Below are positions 1-10,711 of a DNA stretch of 64,000 bases, in pieces; the stretch's first letter is position 1; each line of letters begins with the position of its first letter. The notes beneath the pieces are model-generated. The model saw only the letters and a program-made list of their open reading frames with translations, was not told the DNA's origin and searched no databases. A program made the translations under genes and the position numbers. The stretch is from Acanthochromis polyacanthus (lineage: Eukaryota; Chordata; Actinopteri; Pomacentridae): assembly GCF_021347895.1 (NCBI RefSeq), contig NC_067122.1, positions 34,566,215-34,630,214 of the forward strand, given 5' to 3'.

Positions 1-228
1 GTTGCGGTGCGTATGCTGAACTCCCCCCTCCCCCTGGACACCCGGCAAAACATCCAACGCGTTATCTTCTTTGATACGATTCATAGGTACATTATCTCCT
101 TTTTTATTTTTTTGTCTTTTCTTCTTCTTTTCCCTTTCTTATTTTTAGTATGTGATGACCATTTATGTTATTCTTTTCTTTTATCGTAACGATCTTAAAC
201 CTATTGATAAATGCACTTGACTTTGAAT
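1..228. other. Unassigned AT/T-rich DNA, possibly upstream part of the LINE
   Basis: This stretch holds one 60-codon open frame (7-189) with a hydrophobic, T-rich-encoded tail and no recognisable domain. I do not call it a gene. By position it could be LINE sequence between ORF1 and ORF2, with ORF1 itself outside the window, but I cannot show that from the sequence. Confidence 0.3.
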
Positions 229-740
229 TAGGGCTGGACGGTAATAGGGCTTTTATCTGATCTGGATTTTGATGAGGGTCGATCTAGATTGGGGCAAAAT
301 AACAAAAGAGCAACTGAAAGTAAACAAATGACAAAAATACAAAAAAAGATGTCAAAACTAACAAACATTATTTAAGAAAGTGATAAAGATGATAGAAGAG
401 TGACAAAAGTGACAAAATGACAGAAGGGACAAAGGGGAAAAAAGACAAAAAGCAATCAAAAAGTGAAACAATTGACACAAAATCACAGGAAAAATGACAG
501 AAAATTACAAAAGAGCAACAGAAAGTTATTTTGACAAGGAGACAAACTCTTGAGGATTTTTTGTTCCCCTCTTGAGGATTTTTTGTTTCCCTCGGCGCCT
601 CAAGGGGGCCAAAGTGATCAGTTTGTTTGGAGTGACGTGAGGCTTTAGTTGTTTCGTTGTTACAGTGGAGTCAGGGACGAGATCGGTCAGTGTATGATGG
701 ATGATCTGAATTGTGTTTTTCCCAGGATTGTCCAGCCCTA
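229..740. mobile_element. Non-autonomous hAT-like DNA transposon
   Basis: The ends form an 11-bp perfect terminal inverted repeat: TAGGGCTGGAC at 229-239 and its reverse complement at 730-740. The flanking 8-mers CTTTGAAT (221-228) and TTTTAAAT (741-748) agree at 6 of 8 positions, fitting a decayed 8-bp hAT target duplication. There is no coding potential. The interior from about 296 to 540 is an imperfect array of GACAAAA/TGACAAAA-like units. A second copy of the same terminal motif lies at 17889-17899. The element sits upstream of LINE ORF2, probably in the ORF1-ORF2 linker. Superfamily assignment rests on end sequence and target size only. Confidence 0.6.
296..540. repeat. Imperfect GACAAAA-type tandem array
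   Basis: A purine-rich low-complexity stretch of variable units such as TGACAAAA, AACAAAAG and GACAGAAA forms the core of the hAT-like element at 229-740. The complementary pattern (TTTTGTC/TTTTGTCATT) fills the core of another hAT-like element at 41064-41965. Confidence 0.6.
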
Positions 741-748
741 TTTTAAAT

Positions 749-1305
749 TAATGTTATGGGAAATACATATTTTAGAAATTTTTTGTTCTTACCCCTTTTT
801 TTTTTTTTTTTTTATATAGTCGACTTATACATTCATTTTATTTTTCCCTATTTTTGTGTATCATTTCTTAAATATAATTTAGGTTCCTTAATATTGGTGA
901 ACTGCATTCTTGAATAGCCTATGTGGGTTGCTTGGGAATGGGGGTGAGAGGGTTTATGTCGCCTTGTGGAGATTCATTTACTCTATGTTAATATTGCTGT
1001 TGTGTAACATTGAGTAGCGAGAATTATATGTTCTTTATATGTGTTTGCTCTGGGGGCTCTTTGAGTGGGTACTGAGTTAGATCGTTTCGAAAGTGACCTT
1101 CCGGGAGCCCTTTAGCGTTAGGAATACCCTGTCCACTCTGTTTGGGGGGGTGGAAGTAAGGGGGGGTTGTTTGGTGGCTGAGTGTTTTTTGTTTTATTTT
1201 TCCTGTTATTTTAATATCTTCTTTTTTTGTCTAATGTTTTCTTTTTTTCTAGACTCTTAGTATATTTTTGGTTCGAGAGCTTAGCTGATTTTATACAACT
1301 AATCC
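749..1305 (+). other. Non-coding spacer before LINE ORF2
   Basis: The stretch is T-rich with a poly(T) run near 798-813, a G run near 1143-1150, and no open frame of note. It leads straight into the ATG at 1306. I read it as the ORF1-ORF2 linker of the LINE, by position only. Confidence 0.4.
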
Positions 1306-4300
1306 ATGGCAGGTAGAGAAACAGGAAATCGTAATGGACGCATAGTGCGAATATTGTCTTGGAATGTAGGAGGTATTAATGGTGCCATCAAAAGAACTAA
1401 AGTTCTTTCTCACATTAAGGATCTTGATGCAGATGTGATCTTTCTCCAAGAAACTCATTTACGTAATATCGATCAGAAAAGACTGAGCCAATCTTGGATA
1501 TGTTCAATTTTTCATTCTAGATATAATAATAAAACAAGGGGTGCAGCTATACTAATTAAAAAACATGTTCCCTTTGACATGTCAGAGACCATATGTGACA
1601 ACAATGGAAGATATATTATTGTAGTAGGGACTTTGTGCCAACAACCAGTCATATTAGTAAGTGTGTATGGGCCAAATTATGATGACGAGGACTTTATAAA
1701 AAGACTTGTTTCTTTAATACCAAAACTACACTCACATTATCTGATTTTGGGCGGGGATTTAAATACAGTTTTAAACCCAAGCATAGACAAATCCAACCCC
1801 AAGGATCCCACCCCTCCCAAGATGGCACAGGCTCTCTTGCAATTCATGTCCCAATATGGTCTTGTTGATATATGGCGACATTTACATCCAGTAGACAAAC
1901 AGTTCTCATTCTATTCCCGTGTGCATAAAACACACTCTCGTATTGACTCCTTTGTAATTGATAAAACTTTGCTGCCCTTGGTGTCCACTTCTGAATATCA
2001 GGCAAGGGTAATCTCGGACCATTCTCCCTTGATGTTAGAGTTGCAGTTTATCTCTGCCCCCAGAGAATTTCGTTCCTGGAGGCTTGACCCCACACTACTA
2101 TCTGATGAAAATCTAATCTCCCGTATGAATCAAGCTATAGACAACTATCTTGAGGCTAATCAATCTGATACCACAAATTCAAGTTTACTTTGGGAAGCTT
2201 TAAAAGCTGTTCTTAGGGGTGAGATCATCTCATATACTGCATATACAAAAAGAAACATCAAAAAGCGTAAACAAGAGCTAACTAAACTGATCTCGGATTT
2301 GGACAATCAACTTGCTCTATCACCAACAAATGACCTGAAAAAGCAGAAACTAGAAGCTCAGACAGAGTTTGACCTAATTAGTACTTCGGAAGCAGAAAAA
2401 TTATTACATACAGCAAGAGGGGTTTTATACGAACACGGTGAAAAAGCTGGTCGTTTACTTGCAAATTATTTGAAAGGCCGAAGAGCTGCTCAACAGATCG
2501 TTCAAATTAGAAATACAACAAATCAAATTACTTTAGATCCCCACGAAATAAACAATACTTTTATGACTTATTACTCCCAATTATATAAGTCAGATAGTTT
2601 AAATGATTCAGCTATGTTGCACTTTTTTAACAGCATTGAAATGCCCAAGCTCTCAGTTGAGGAGAGAGTTGCTTTAGATGCTCCCATTACCCTGAATGAA
2701 GTTTGTAGAGTTAAGTCAATGAACAGCGGGAAATCACCAGGGCCTGATGGCTTTGTAGTTGAATTTTATAAACAGTTTTCCATGAAATTAGCTCCCTTGT
2801 TACTGAACATGTATAATGAGTCCTTTCAACAAGGAATTCTACCCCCAACTCTCAGACAGGCTACCATTTCACTAATACATAAATCAGGTAAAGATCCGGA
2901 CAATTGCTCATCTTACCGACCCATTTCGCTCTTAAATGTAGATGTAAAAATATTAGCTAAAATTTTTGCCTGCCGCCTTGAAACTGTTATACATAATATT
3001 ATCTCAGAAGACCAAACGGGTTTCATAACAAACAGACACTCTTTTACCAATGTTCGTAGACTTATTAATATTGTACTAACCCCATCTCCAGTACCAGTTC
3101 CAGAAGCTGTAGTTGCGCTGGACGCCGAAAAAGCTTTCGACCGAGTGGAGTGGTCGTACTTGTTCATGACGCTTCAAAAATTTGGCTTCAGCGACCACTT
3201 CACTTCGTGGATTTGATTGCTTTACACATCACCTCAGGCGAGTGTGTGCACTAATACTTTTAGATCTGCTTTTTTCCCTCTAACGCGGGGAACTCGGCAG
3301 GGGTGTCCACTTTCCCCCCTCCTTTTTGCCGTAGCAATTGAGCCCCTCTCTATAGCTTTGAAAAATAACCATCTTATTCAAGGCATAAGGAGGGGAGGAG
3401 TTGAGCACAAGGTCTCTTTGTATGCCGACGACCTCTTACTTTACATATCTGATCCGGTCAATACTGTCTCTCATGTCTTGGATACGCTTAAGATTTTTGG
3501 AAGCTTCTCAGGGTATAAGCTTAATTTAGAAAAAAGTGACTTTTTCCCAATCAATGAATCAGCAAAAAAGATCCCCCAGATCGATATACCTTTTGCGTTT
3601 TCTACTAATAAGTTTAAATATTTGGGTATCAACATTTCACGAAGCATGAAAAGTCTTTTTGATGAAAATTTTGCTCTACTCCTTGGTAAAATTAAGGAGG
3701 ACCTTCAGAAATGGGATAAACTTCAAATTACTTTAGCAGGAAGAATACACAGCGTTAAGATGAACATCGTCCCTCGTTTTCTGTATTTATTTCAGTGTCT
3801 TCCTCTATACATACCCAAATCATTTTTTATCAACATTAACAGCATTATCTCATCATTTATATGGAACAATAAACCTCCGAGACTTCAAAAATCCTTACTA
3901 CAAAGGGCCAGAGTAGATGGAGGTATGGGATTGCCTGATTTTCAGCGTTACTACTGGGCATGTAATATGCACAAAATGTTGTTTTGGGCATTTTACCCTG
4001 AGACACAGTGGTGTCTATTGGAGTCTGATTCCTGTAATTTCTCCTTGATGGCTTTGTTGTGTCACCCACAAAAACTTAAACCCAAGGAATATACGAACAA
4101 CCCAATTGTATCTGCGACCTTGAAAATTTGGCAGCAAATTAAACATAATTATAAGTGGGAGACACTTCCTTGTCATACCCCTATTCGCAACATCTTATTT
4201 AAACCTGCTCAGATGGACACAAGATTTGCTGTCTGGGACAGGCAGGGTTTGAAAACGGTTGGGGATTTCTACATGGAAGGAATTTTTTCCAGTTTTGAAG

Positions 4301-5109
4301 ATCTGCGGTCTAAATTTAACCTTAAGCCACCTGACTTATTTCGATATTTTCAATTTCGTAATTTTCTTAAAGTCAATACTCCTTCGTTCCCTGCTTTACC
4401 TCCTCTTTCAGGTGTAGATCATCCTTACCCACTTGTGAAAAAATCTAAGCATCATATATCTTTTCTTTATAATTTACTCTCTTCAGACTCATCACCTGCC
4501 TTGACTAAAATTAAAACAGAGTGGGAGACTGAACTAGGTATTACTTTTAATAAAGACTGGTGGTCAGCAGCACTTAAAGAAATAAAACTCTGCTCATCTT
4601 GTGTGAAATTCCAAGTTATACAATTTAAAGTGGTTCATAGAGCACATTACAGTAAAACCAAACTAGCAAAAATATATCCAAACTCTACGGATATTTGCGA
4701 TAGGTGTTCCCAGACTCCTTGCAACCACACGCACATGTTTTGGTCTTGTCCAAAACTAGTATACTACTGGAAGTCATACTTCAAAATTATTTCAGAAATA
4801 TTGGGACATGATATAGAAATTAGTCCTTTCATTGCCATTTTTGGAGTACCCGGACCTGGAATTAAATTGTCAAATAAACAAAAAAATATAATATCTTTTA
4901 CCTCTCTCATAGCTCGGCGTAAAATATTATTATTATGGAAAAGTAACGCACCACCCTCCACAACATCTTGGTTAAAAGACACTATGTCTTTTCTAAAACT
5001 TGAAAAAATTAAATTTTCATTAAGAGGCACCTCTGGAAAATTTTATACGCATTGGAACCCATTACTTCATTACTTCAAGACAATGACTTGTTTCTCTACT
5101 GATGATTGA
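1306..5109 (+). pseudogene. Tx1/L1-like LINE ORF2 (endonuclease-reverse transcriptase) with one in-frame TGA
   Basis: This ORF2 polyprotein would nick target DNA and copy the element's RNA at the nick (target-primed reverse transcription). Two open stretches, 1306-3213 and 3217-5109, share one frame and are separated only by TGA at 3214-3216 (codon 637). Together they give 1267 codons, about the usual length for this family. The N-terminus is an APE-type endonuclease: WN at residues 19-20, QETH with E49, GDLN with D151 and N153, SDH with D238 and H239. The reverse transcriptase follows: SPGPDG, SYRPISLLN, LDAEKAFDRVEW with D606, RGTRQGCPLSPLLF just after the stop, and YADD at codons 706-709 (nt 3421-3432). 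A C-terminal Cys/His cluster (CDRC...H..H...C) lies near nt 4699-4750. The stop falls in a WI-x-LLY context where relatives usually have Arg, so CGA to TGA at a CpG is the simple explanation. No frameshift is seen, so the copy looks young. Confidence 0.9.
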
Positions 5110-5340
5110 GTAATCTTTGACTTTATGTACGCTACAAAATGATCTCTCTGTGTCCTTTTGTTTCGCTCATACGCATTATTTTCTTTTAGTAATTTTCTTT
5201 TGTGTGTTTTTTTTTTCTCTTTCTCTGTCTTTTTTGTTTTATGTCTTTAAAGCTGTAAAATTATTTCTCTTCATGCATATTCTTGTAAAATGTATTTTCT
5301 GAAAAATGTTCAATAAATTGTGTTGACCAAAAAAAAAAAA
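5110..5340 (+). other. LINE 3' UTR with polyadenylation signal and poly(A) tail
   Basis: A T-rich 3' untranslated region follows the ORF2 stop. AATAAA is at 5312-5317 and a run of 12 A begins at 5329, marking the 3' end of the inserted LINE. The next base begins sequence that reads as a BEL/Pao leader, so the LINE appears to have integrated into or beside that older element. Confidence 0.75.
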
Positions 5341-5482
5341 GAAATCTGAATTGAGTTGTCCTCGCGTCCTTTGAACTGAAAGAGAGGTGGACTTGAGAGT
5401 TGTAAACCACGCAGAGCAGCCTGGCCCTGAGGATAAACGGCTTCAGAACCAGAAATAAGCTGTCAACGCAGAGGAAGTCAAA
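5341..5482 (+). other. Probable leader of the BEL/Pao element
   Basis: This is a non-coding stretch between the LINE poly(A) tail and the gag ATG at 5483. No LTR edge or primer-binding site could be identified, so the leader assignment rests on its position ahead of gag. Confidence 0.4.
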
Positions 5483-7378
5483 ATGGCAGAAGATGTTTTG
5501 GGGAAGTTGGTCAAGGAGCTCAAAAAAGAGAGGACCACTGCAAAAAGTAGTTTCACCAGACAAGCCAACTTCATTTCAAGAGGAGCAAGCAGCATGCTTC
5601 AAGTGGAGCTGAAGGAGGAATTCGCTAAACTTTCAGACTGTTTCATAAAAATGCTCAATGCCAATGATGATTACAGGATTGGACTGGAGGCTGACATTAA
5701 GACTGAGGATGAAGAGGCAGATCTTGATGAACAGCAAGAGGCTGACATTGACAGATTTATAAAAGAAGGTGAAACAAAGTTTGCAGAAATTAGAGACATT
5801 GTTCAAACAAACCTGTGGTCAAGGTATGGGAAGAGTGAATTTGATGTGGCAATCCTGGAAGCAGAAAAAGCTACTGATAGAGTGGCTGGTGTAACTGTGG
5901 AAAGCAGCAATTTGGAGTGCTATGAAGTGCACCTCACTCTTTTGGACAAAAGAGTAAAAGAGGCCATTTCAGCAATGTCAACATGGGAGAGATGGATCCC
6001 TGTGGAATAAATAGATGAATTGGAAGGAAGAGTCAAGGGTGTGAGAGCATCTTATTACAACCTTGAATTAATGAAAGCCGACTTTTCCACTGCTTGGATG
6101 AAGGATGAGAAAGCCACAGGAGTGAGACTGCCCCAACTGACAACACCCACGCCAATAGAGAGAATCAAGCCAACCACTCTACCCATCTTCAATGGATGCA
6201 AAAGAGAATATTACAGATGGAGGAAAGTCTGCAAAAGCAGGGAGAGCCATCCGGTTCAATTGAAGTTCAGAAAAGTCAACTCTTCGAGAGTGTGGATGAC
6301 AAAATCTCAAAAGATCTCAGACTATCCACCTATATCACTGCCAATGACATGTTCAGAGTTCTGGAGAACAGATATGGCAACAAGTCAACCATCACTGTGG
6401 AAATCCTTGAAGGGCTAGAGAAGATGCCACATGTGAAGGGGAAGCAGCCAAGAAAGGTCACCGACCTCATACAGTCAGTGAATTAAGGCCCTAGCAGATC
6501 TGACAGAGTTGGGAAACTCTAAAGCCATAAAGAACCCACTGATAGTCAAATCCATTGAAAGGAAGTTGCCTGACTTTATTAAGAGAGAGTGGCTGATGTT
6601 TATGATTGAACCTAAAAACAACGTCACATCAGACATGCTCTTGAAACTCCTGAAAAATCAAGAAGAAATACTAGAGAGGCTCGAACAGCTCAGGACTGTG
6701 GAAAAGACGGAGAAAACAGATCATTTCGACAAGAAGTATGAGAGAAAGATTGCCTCAACAAAAACCACAAAGAAAGAAAAACTTGATGAGGTATGTGGTG
6801 TCTGCGGCGATAGTGGGCACAACAACAAAATCTTCTTCTGTAGAAAGTTCAAAAGACTTAAGCTATCTGAAAAGAAAGCGGGGAGCATGCAGAAAATGTC
6901 TTGGATGCCATGATGAGGATGGATACTGCAAAGACACATTCCTATGAAGAAACAAAGACTGTAAAAGGGGAGGTGGTGCCCGAGAACACCATTTCTTTCT
7001 CTGCCCAAAAGGTGAAGAGGAAAGGAGTGGAAAATACAGAAAAGGTGAAAGCACACTGACGGAGGAACAAGAGCAGATCTTGTCTGAACTAACCCCAGAA
7101 ATGGCAGATCGATACAGGAAAGCTTTCACCAACACCAACAAAACCACAATGACGCTCGATGCTTCAGGCCAGTCTGACCTACTGCAGAGAAATGGGCTCG
7201 CTGAACTTCCTGTTGTTGTGATGTTAATGCAAGTCACTGCAAATGCAGGGCAGAAAATTGGGACTTTGATTGACCAGATATCCTTACAATATGGACAAGA
7301 CTGAGGGTAAGAAATGAGAAGATAACCTTAGTTGTGCATGGAGTTGGTGGAATGACCATGAAGGTGAACTTGACAATA
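5483..7378 (+). pseudogene. BEL/Pao-type LTR retrotransposon gag and partial protease, decayed
   Basis: Gag of these elements packages the RNA and the adjoining protease matures the polyprotein. The first part (5483-6007) is a lysine- and glutamate-rich, likely coiled-coil N-terminus, closed by TAA at 6008-6010. The same frame then continues to LPIFNGCKREYYRWRK (nt 6178-6226), the gag core resembling DUF1759. A shift near 6230 moves to the frame of 6196-6483 (ITANDMFRVLENRYGN). TAA at 6484 and another shift lead to 6509-6913 (IKNPLIVKSIERKLPDF) and a Cys/His motif starting CGVCGDSGHN. A further shift near 6890 continues it as CRKCLGCHDEDGYC. From 7080 the protease start is visible (VTANAGQKIGTLID), but the expected active-site stretch is damaged or deleted. 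VVHGVGGM is the last recognisable piece, near 7334-7357. No reverse transcriptase, integrase or LTR follows. It is an old truncated copy and no product is expected. Confidence 0.8.
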
Positions 7379-8579
7379 AGTTTGCTGGTGTGTATTATTC
7401 AGTTCATTCATTCAACTATTCAAAGCCAATTTAAAACCATTTATTCAAGGTTACTATAGCGTTGCTAATTTAAACCGACAATTCAGTAAAGAAAAGTTGT
7501 ATTACCTTTGCTGACATGTTTCGACAGCTTCTGCTGTCTTCCTCAGAGCGTCACCAAATGTCAGATGATGCTCTGAGGAAGACAGCAATGCTATCCCTAA
7601 TCCAACCGTTTATTCAATGTTATTGAGCTGAAGCAATGGAAAGAAATATAAAACAAACTATTTTATTGTAGTGTCAGGGCTCCATGTCTACAGATCTTGT
7701 TTTCAAAATTTTCACATCCCCACTAAAATATTTTCAAGCTGCTGAAACTCTAAGAAATAAATCTAATATTATGTATGTACTTGCAGACATGAACTTTGAC
7801 AGAATGTCTACAGTCTATCAGTGATACTCATGGAAAAGAAATAGAAAAAAAAAAAAAACTTTTAAGAAGTAACATCAATTCCAGTAATAGATCTTTAAGC
7901 TTTATATGTGCTGTGCTTATAAGTCTCACATTGATTTACTCATGAAAGTGCCCATTTTCGTATTCTTTTCATACAACACAGTTCAAAGAATATACTATAA
8001 AACAAGTAAAAATTGTGATATATAAGGAAAGTGCATGGCAAATTATGTTTCCCATACATGTTTCTTATAAGCTTTGTATTTTTTAACTATGTGATTTAAA
8101 GACATATCCTTTTCATATATGACTATATACCATGATATATAGGTTTTCTGCATGTAAAGTGTATATAATTTGTAGGGAAATTATGCTGTCTTTATATGCT
8201 TTATATAAGTTCAATGTATGTCATGCGATCAAAATGACCTAAAACAGATATGGGTAATATACTCTGACAGTTTGTATGCTGTGGTGGATGTCAGTGTATG
8301 AAATTTACAATAGCAGTACAGAAAAAACACATACTTTTAGTGTATGAATTTATAGAAGTTTTATATAAAGTTTTTATAATCAAATCATATGAATCAAGTG
8401 ATATTTGACCCCATATTGACACATCAGATCAAACTTAGTTGAAAACTAGCAAGGTGCAGATTGCCAGGTCAACACCCACAACAACTAATTTCTACCATTA
8501 CAATCCCAATCCAGTTGGATAAATTTAGTCTTTCATTATCAGTAATACTGAAAACATGGCTGGTAGGCAAACATTTAAC
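7379..8579. other. AT-rich non-coding DNA
   Basis: No open frame of interest is present. The first 250 bases contain a hairpin (7533-7586) within what looks like a dispersed repeat (motif GACATGTTTCGACAG near 7512). The rest is AT-rich, with short TATATA stretches and an A run near 7846-7858. Confidence 0.5.
7533..7586. repeat. 17-bp perfect inverted repeat (hairpin)
   Basis: GCTGTCTTCCTCAGAGC at 7533-7549 is exactly complementary to 7570-7586, with a 20-nt loop. It directly follows a GACATGTTTCGACAG motif. It could be part of a dispersed repeat's secondary structure; the family is not identified. Confidence 0.75.
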
Positions 8580-8941
8580 TTAACCCTTAAAGAGTATACT
8601 CGGTTCACGCATATTCGTACACACAGCCGAAACCGAACATTCTCGGCTCAACGCGTGTGACTTGTTTATGATTGCTAATTAACATAAAATATGGACACAC
8701 CTGTATGTTTGGTAAGATCTAAACATTGGCCCCAAATTTGCTTATTTCAAACGATAAAGCCGTATGAGCCGTTATAACGAAGCCGCAATTACGAAGCTCT
8801 TATTGGGGCCGTGTACCGGCCGCAATTCAATATGGCGAACGTCTACGATAATGCGACCTCGCAAGACTTGATCGATATTTTTATGGATTAGGTGGTTTTA
8901 GTATATGTACTTCTCCAGAAACATGGCATTGTAAGGGTTAA
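8580..8941 (+). mobile_element. piggyBac-like MITE, CpG-rich, TTAA-flanked
   Basis: TTAA at 8580-8583 and 8938-8941 flanks a 354-bp element that begins CCCTTA and ends TAAGGG. This is the TTAA target duplication and CCC/GGG terminal pattern of piggyBac transposons. It holds about 20 CpG dinucleotides while the flanking DNA has very few. Near the right end a 19-codon frame (8832-8891) opens MANVYDNATSQDLIDIFMD and may be the remnant of a transposase start. The element has no transposase of its own and would depend on a related autonomous copy elsewhere. Confidence 0.75.
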
Positions 8942-9003
8942 TAGACTTTATTAGCAGAAAAGAACAGTTAAATATTGCTAGCATTCAGTCAGAGCTCTGT
9001 ATG

Positions 9004-9076
9004 TACACCCCGTTAAAAGTTTTAGAACACTTTCTCTAAAGTAGAACCTGTCCTACAACTTTTGACAGGGGGTGTA
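9004..9076. mobile_element. Tc1/mariner-like fold-back remnant
   Basis: This 73-bp segment starts TACACCCC and ends GGGGTGTA. Its two arms (about 9005-9030 and 9050-9075) are near-perfect inverse copies, sharing an AAAAGTT core with a few mismatches. TA occurs at both edges. It looks like two Tc1-type terminal repeats left back to back after internal deletion. Confidence 0.5.
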
Positions 9077-10023
9077 TCTACCAAATTTGGTACACATATG
9101 CAGCACATCAGGCTGAACAAAAAAGTCAGTGACAGCCATATTCCAAACCCAACAGGAAGTGAGTTACATTTTCAGGAAATTTCTGTAACTTTCCAAAATA
9201 TTGAAATTTGGTGAATATGGTTTATCTAGGAGCATTACTGACAGATAGCTGATTAAAATGGTACCAAACATGCTCATATGTGATCAGCAGACAGGTTAAA
9301 ATTATGACATTGATAGTAATCAGGAGGAATAAAATATTAAAAGTAAGGCAAGAGGTAGATTAATCACAAAGTCATTGAAAAGTTCACTTGTTTGGTGAAA
9401 TGGATGTACATAAAAGGAGTTTTGTCCAGAATTGGGGGATGATTGTCTTTGTTAGCTTTGAGGTGAGTCCAGAGTTCCTTTGTTTCTGAATGGAATGTCT
9501 TTGAAGTGTTCCTCCAGGTTTCTGAGCTTCTTCTCTTCTGTGGTTCAGGAATCAGTCAGAATTTTTATGGCCATCAATTTGGTTCCTTGGAGGCTTGGTG
9601 GTACTTGGGGGTTTTGAGCCAGTCTCTTGCTACGACAGGTCCAATACATATCCTGGAGGTCTGTAGTGGGGGGAATCCTTTAGAGTCAGCTCTCGGCCTC
9701 ACTTCCTGCTGACTTGGTGCTTCGCACATCCATGCCAGACATCTCCCACATCTGGCGTGGTGTCTTGGTGTCCCTCTTGCTTCGCTGATCAAAAGGGGAG
9801 CCCATCTCCATCCTGTGGCTGCAGAGGAGCTAGGACTCCAGAGTTTTAGGTGGGGGAATAAACAAAACCCTGTCCTGGTTCTGTTTCACTGTTGATCATG
9901 GCTGGTGGATCCTACAGTACCTACATGTAAACACACACAAAAAGAGAACTTAGTACACTTATTAGTCTCAAAGAAAACAATAAAGAAGGAAGAATCATTA
10001 CATAATCATATCTATCATCTATC
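9077..10023. other. Non-coding DNA
   Basis: No convincing gene is present. Short open frames on both strands at 9506-9792 lack splice sites, domains or codon bias. The stretch 9420-9890 is less AT-rich than its surroundings and could be an old repeat that I do not recognise. Confidence 0.4.
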
Positions 10024-10711
10024 TACAGTCATGGTCAAAAGTTTACATGCACTTGTAAAGAACATAATTGCATGGCTCCCTTGAGTTTCCAGTTATTTCT
10101 ACAACTCTGATTTTTCTCTGATAGAGTGATTGGAATAGATACTTCTTTGTCACAAAAAAACATTCATGAAGTTTGGTTCTTTTATGACTTTATTATGAGT
10201 TAACAGAAAAAGTGACCAAATCTGCTGGGTCAAAAATATACATACAGCAACATGAATTCGCAATTTTGGTGACTTAGAAAATTGTGTCAATGAAATGAGC
10301 TTCATAGCATTGCCTCTTAACTTCTTGTGAGTGTTTATGAGTGACTACAGCTGGTTACTTCTCTGAGGCCATTTAAATAGGGCTCAGTGGATACAAACGC
10401 CCACAAACGCTACAACGAGAAAGTCAAAGGAGCTCAGCACGGATCTGAAAAAGCGAATCATTGACTTGAACAAGTCAGGAAAGTCACTTGGAGCCATTTC
10501 AAAGCAGCTGCAGGTCCAAAGAGCAACAGTGCAAACAATTGTTTGTAAGTACAAAGTGCATGGCACTGTTTTGTCACTGCCACGATCAGGAAGAAAATGT
10601 AAGCTATCACCTGCTGCTGAGAGAAAATTGGTCAGGAGGGTCAAGAGTCAACCGAGAACCACCAAAAAGCAGATCTGCCAAGAATTAGAAGCTTGCAGCT
10701 GTCGCACATAG
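10024..10711 (+). mobile_element. 5' part of a Tc1-like transposon, 3' truncated
   Basis: TA at 10024-10025 precedes the typical Tc1 terminus CAGTCATGGTCAAAAGTTTA. A second terminal-type motif (GTCAAAAATATACATACAG) near 10229 fits an inner repeat of the IR/DR arrangement. The transposase N-terminus follows and then similarity stops near 10700. No matching right end is found downstream, so about 1 kb is missing. Confidence 0.8.
10415..10711 (+). pseudogene. Tc1-like transposase, N-terminal DNA-binding part only
   Basis: The frame reads TRKSKELSTDLKKRIIDLNK and continues SGKSLGAISKQL, RATVQTIVCKYK and SLPRSGRKCKLS. This is the paired-like helix-turn-helix that binds Tc1 terminal repeats, followed by a GRKC site where family members carry a GRPR-type AT-hook. 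The expected initiator position is ACG (10415-10417), so the original ATG seems lost; the first in-frame ATG is at 10466. The frame leaves the family sequence after KKQICQELEA and meets TAG at 10709-10711. The whole DDE catalytic domain is absent, so the protein cannot transpose. Confidence 0.8.

Noticed and set aside
7..189. C-terminal end of LINE ORF1
   Set aside because: The hydrophobic, T-rich-encoded peptide has no ORF1 motif; the position alone is not enough.
3214..3216. TGA in the LINE read as selenocysteine or programmed readthrough
   Set aside because: LINE ORF2 proteins are not known to use it, no structural element was seen, and relatives usually have Arg there.
9506..9792. Overlapping frames on both strands as a coding exon
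   Set aside because: Neither frame shows a domain or splice context; more likely an old unrecognised repeat.
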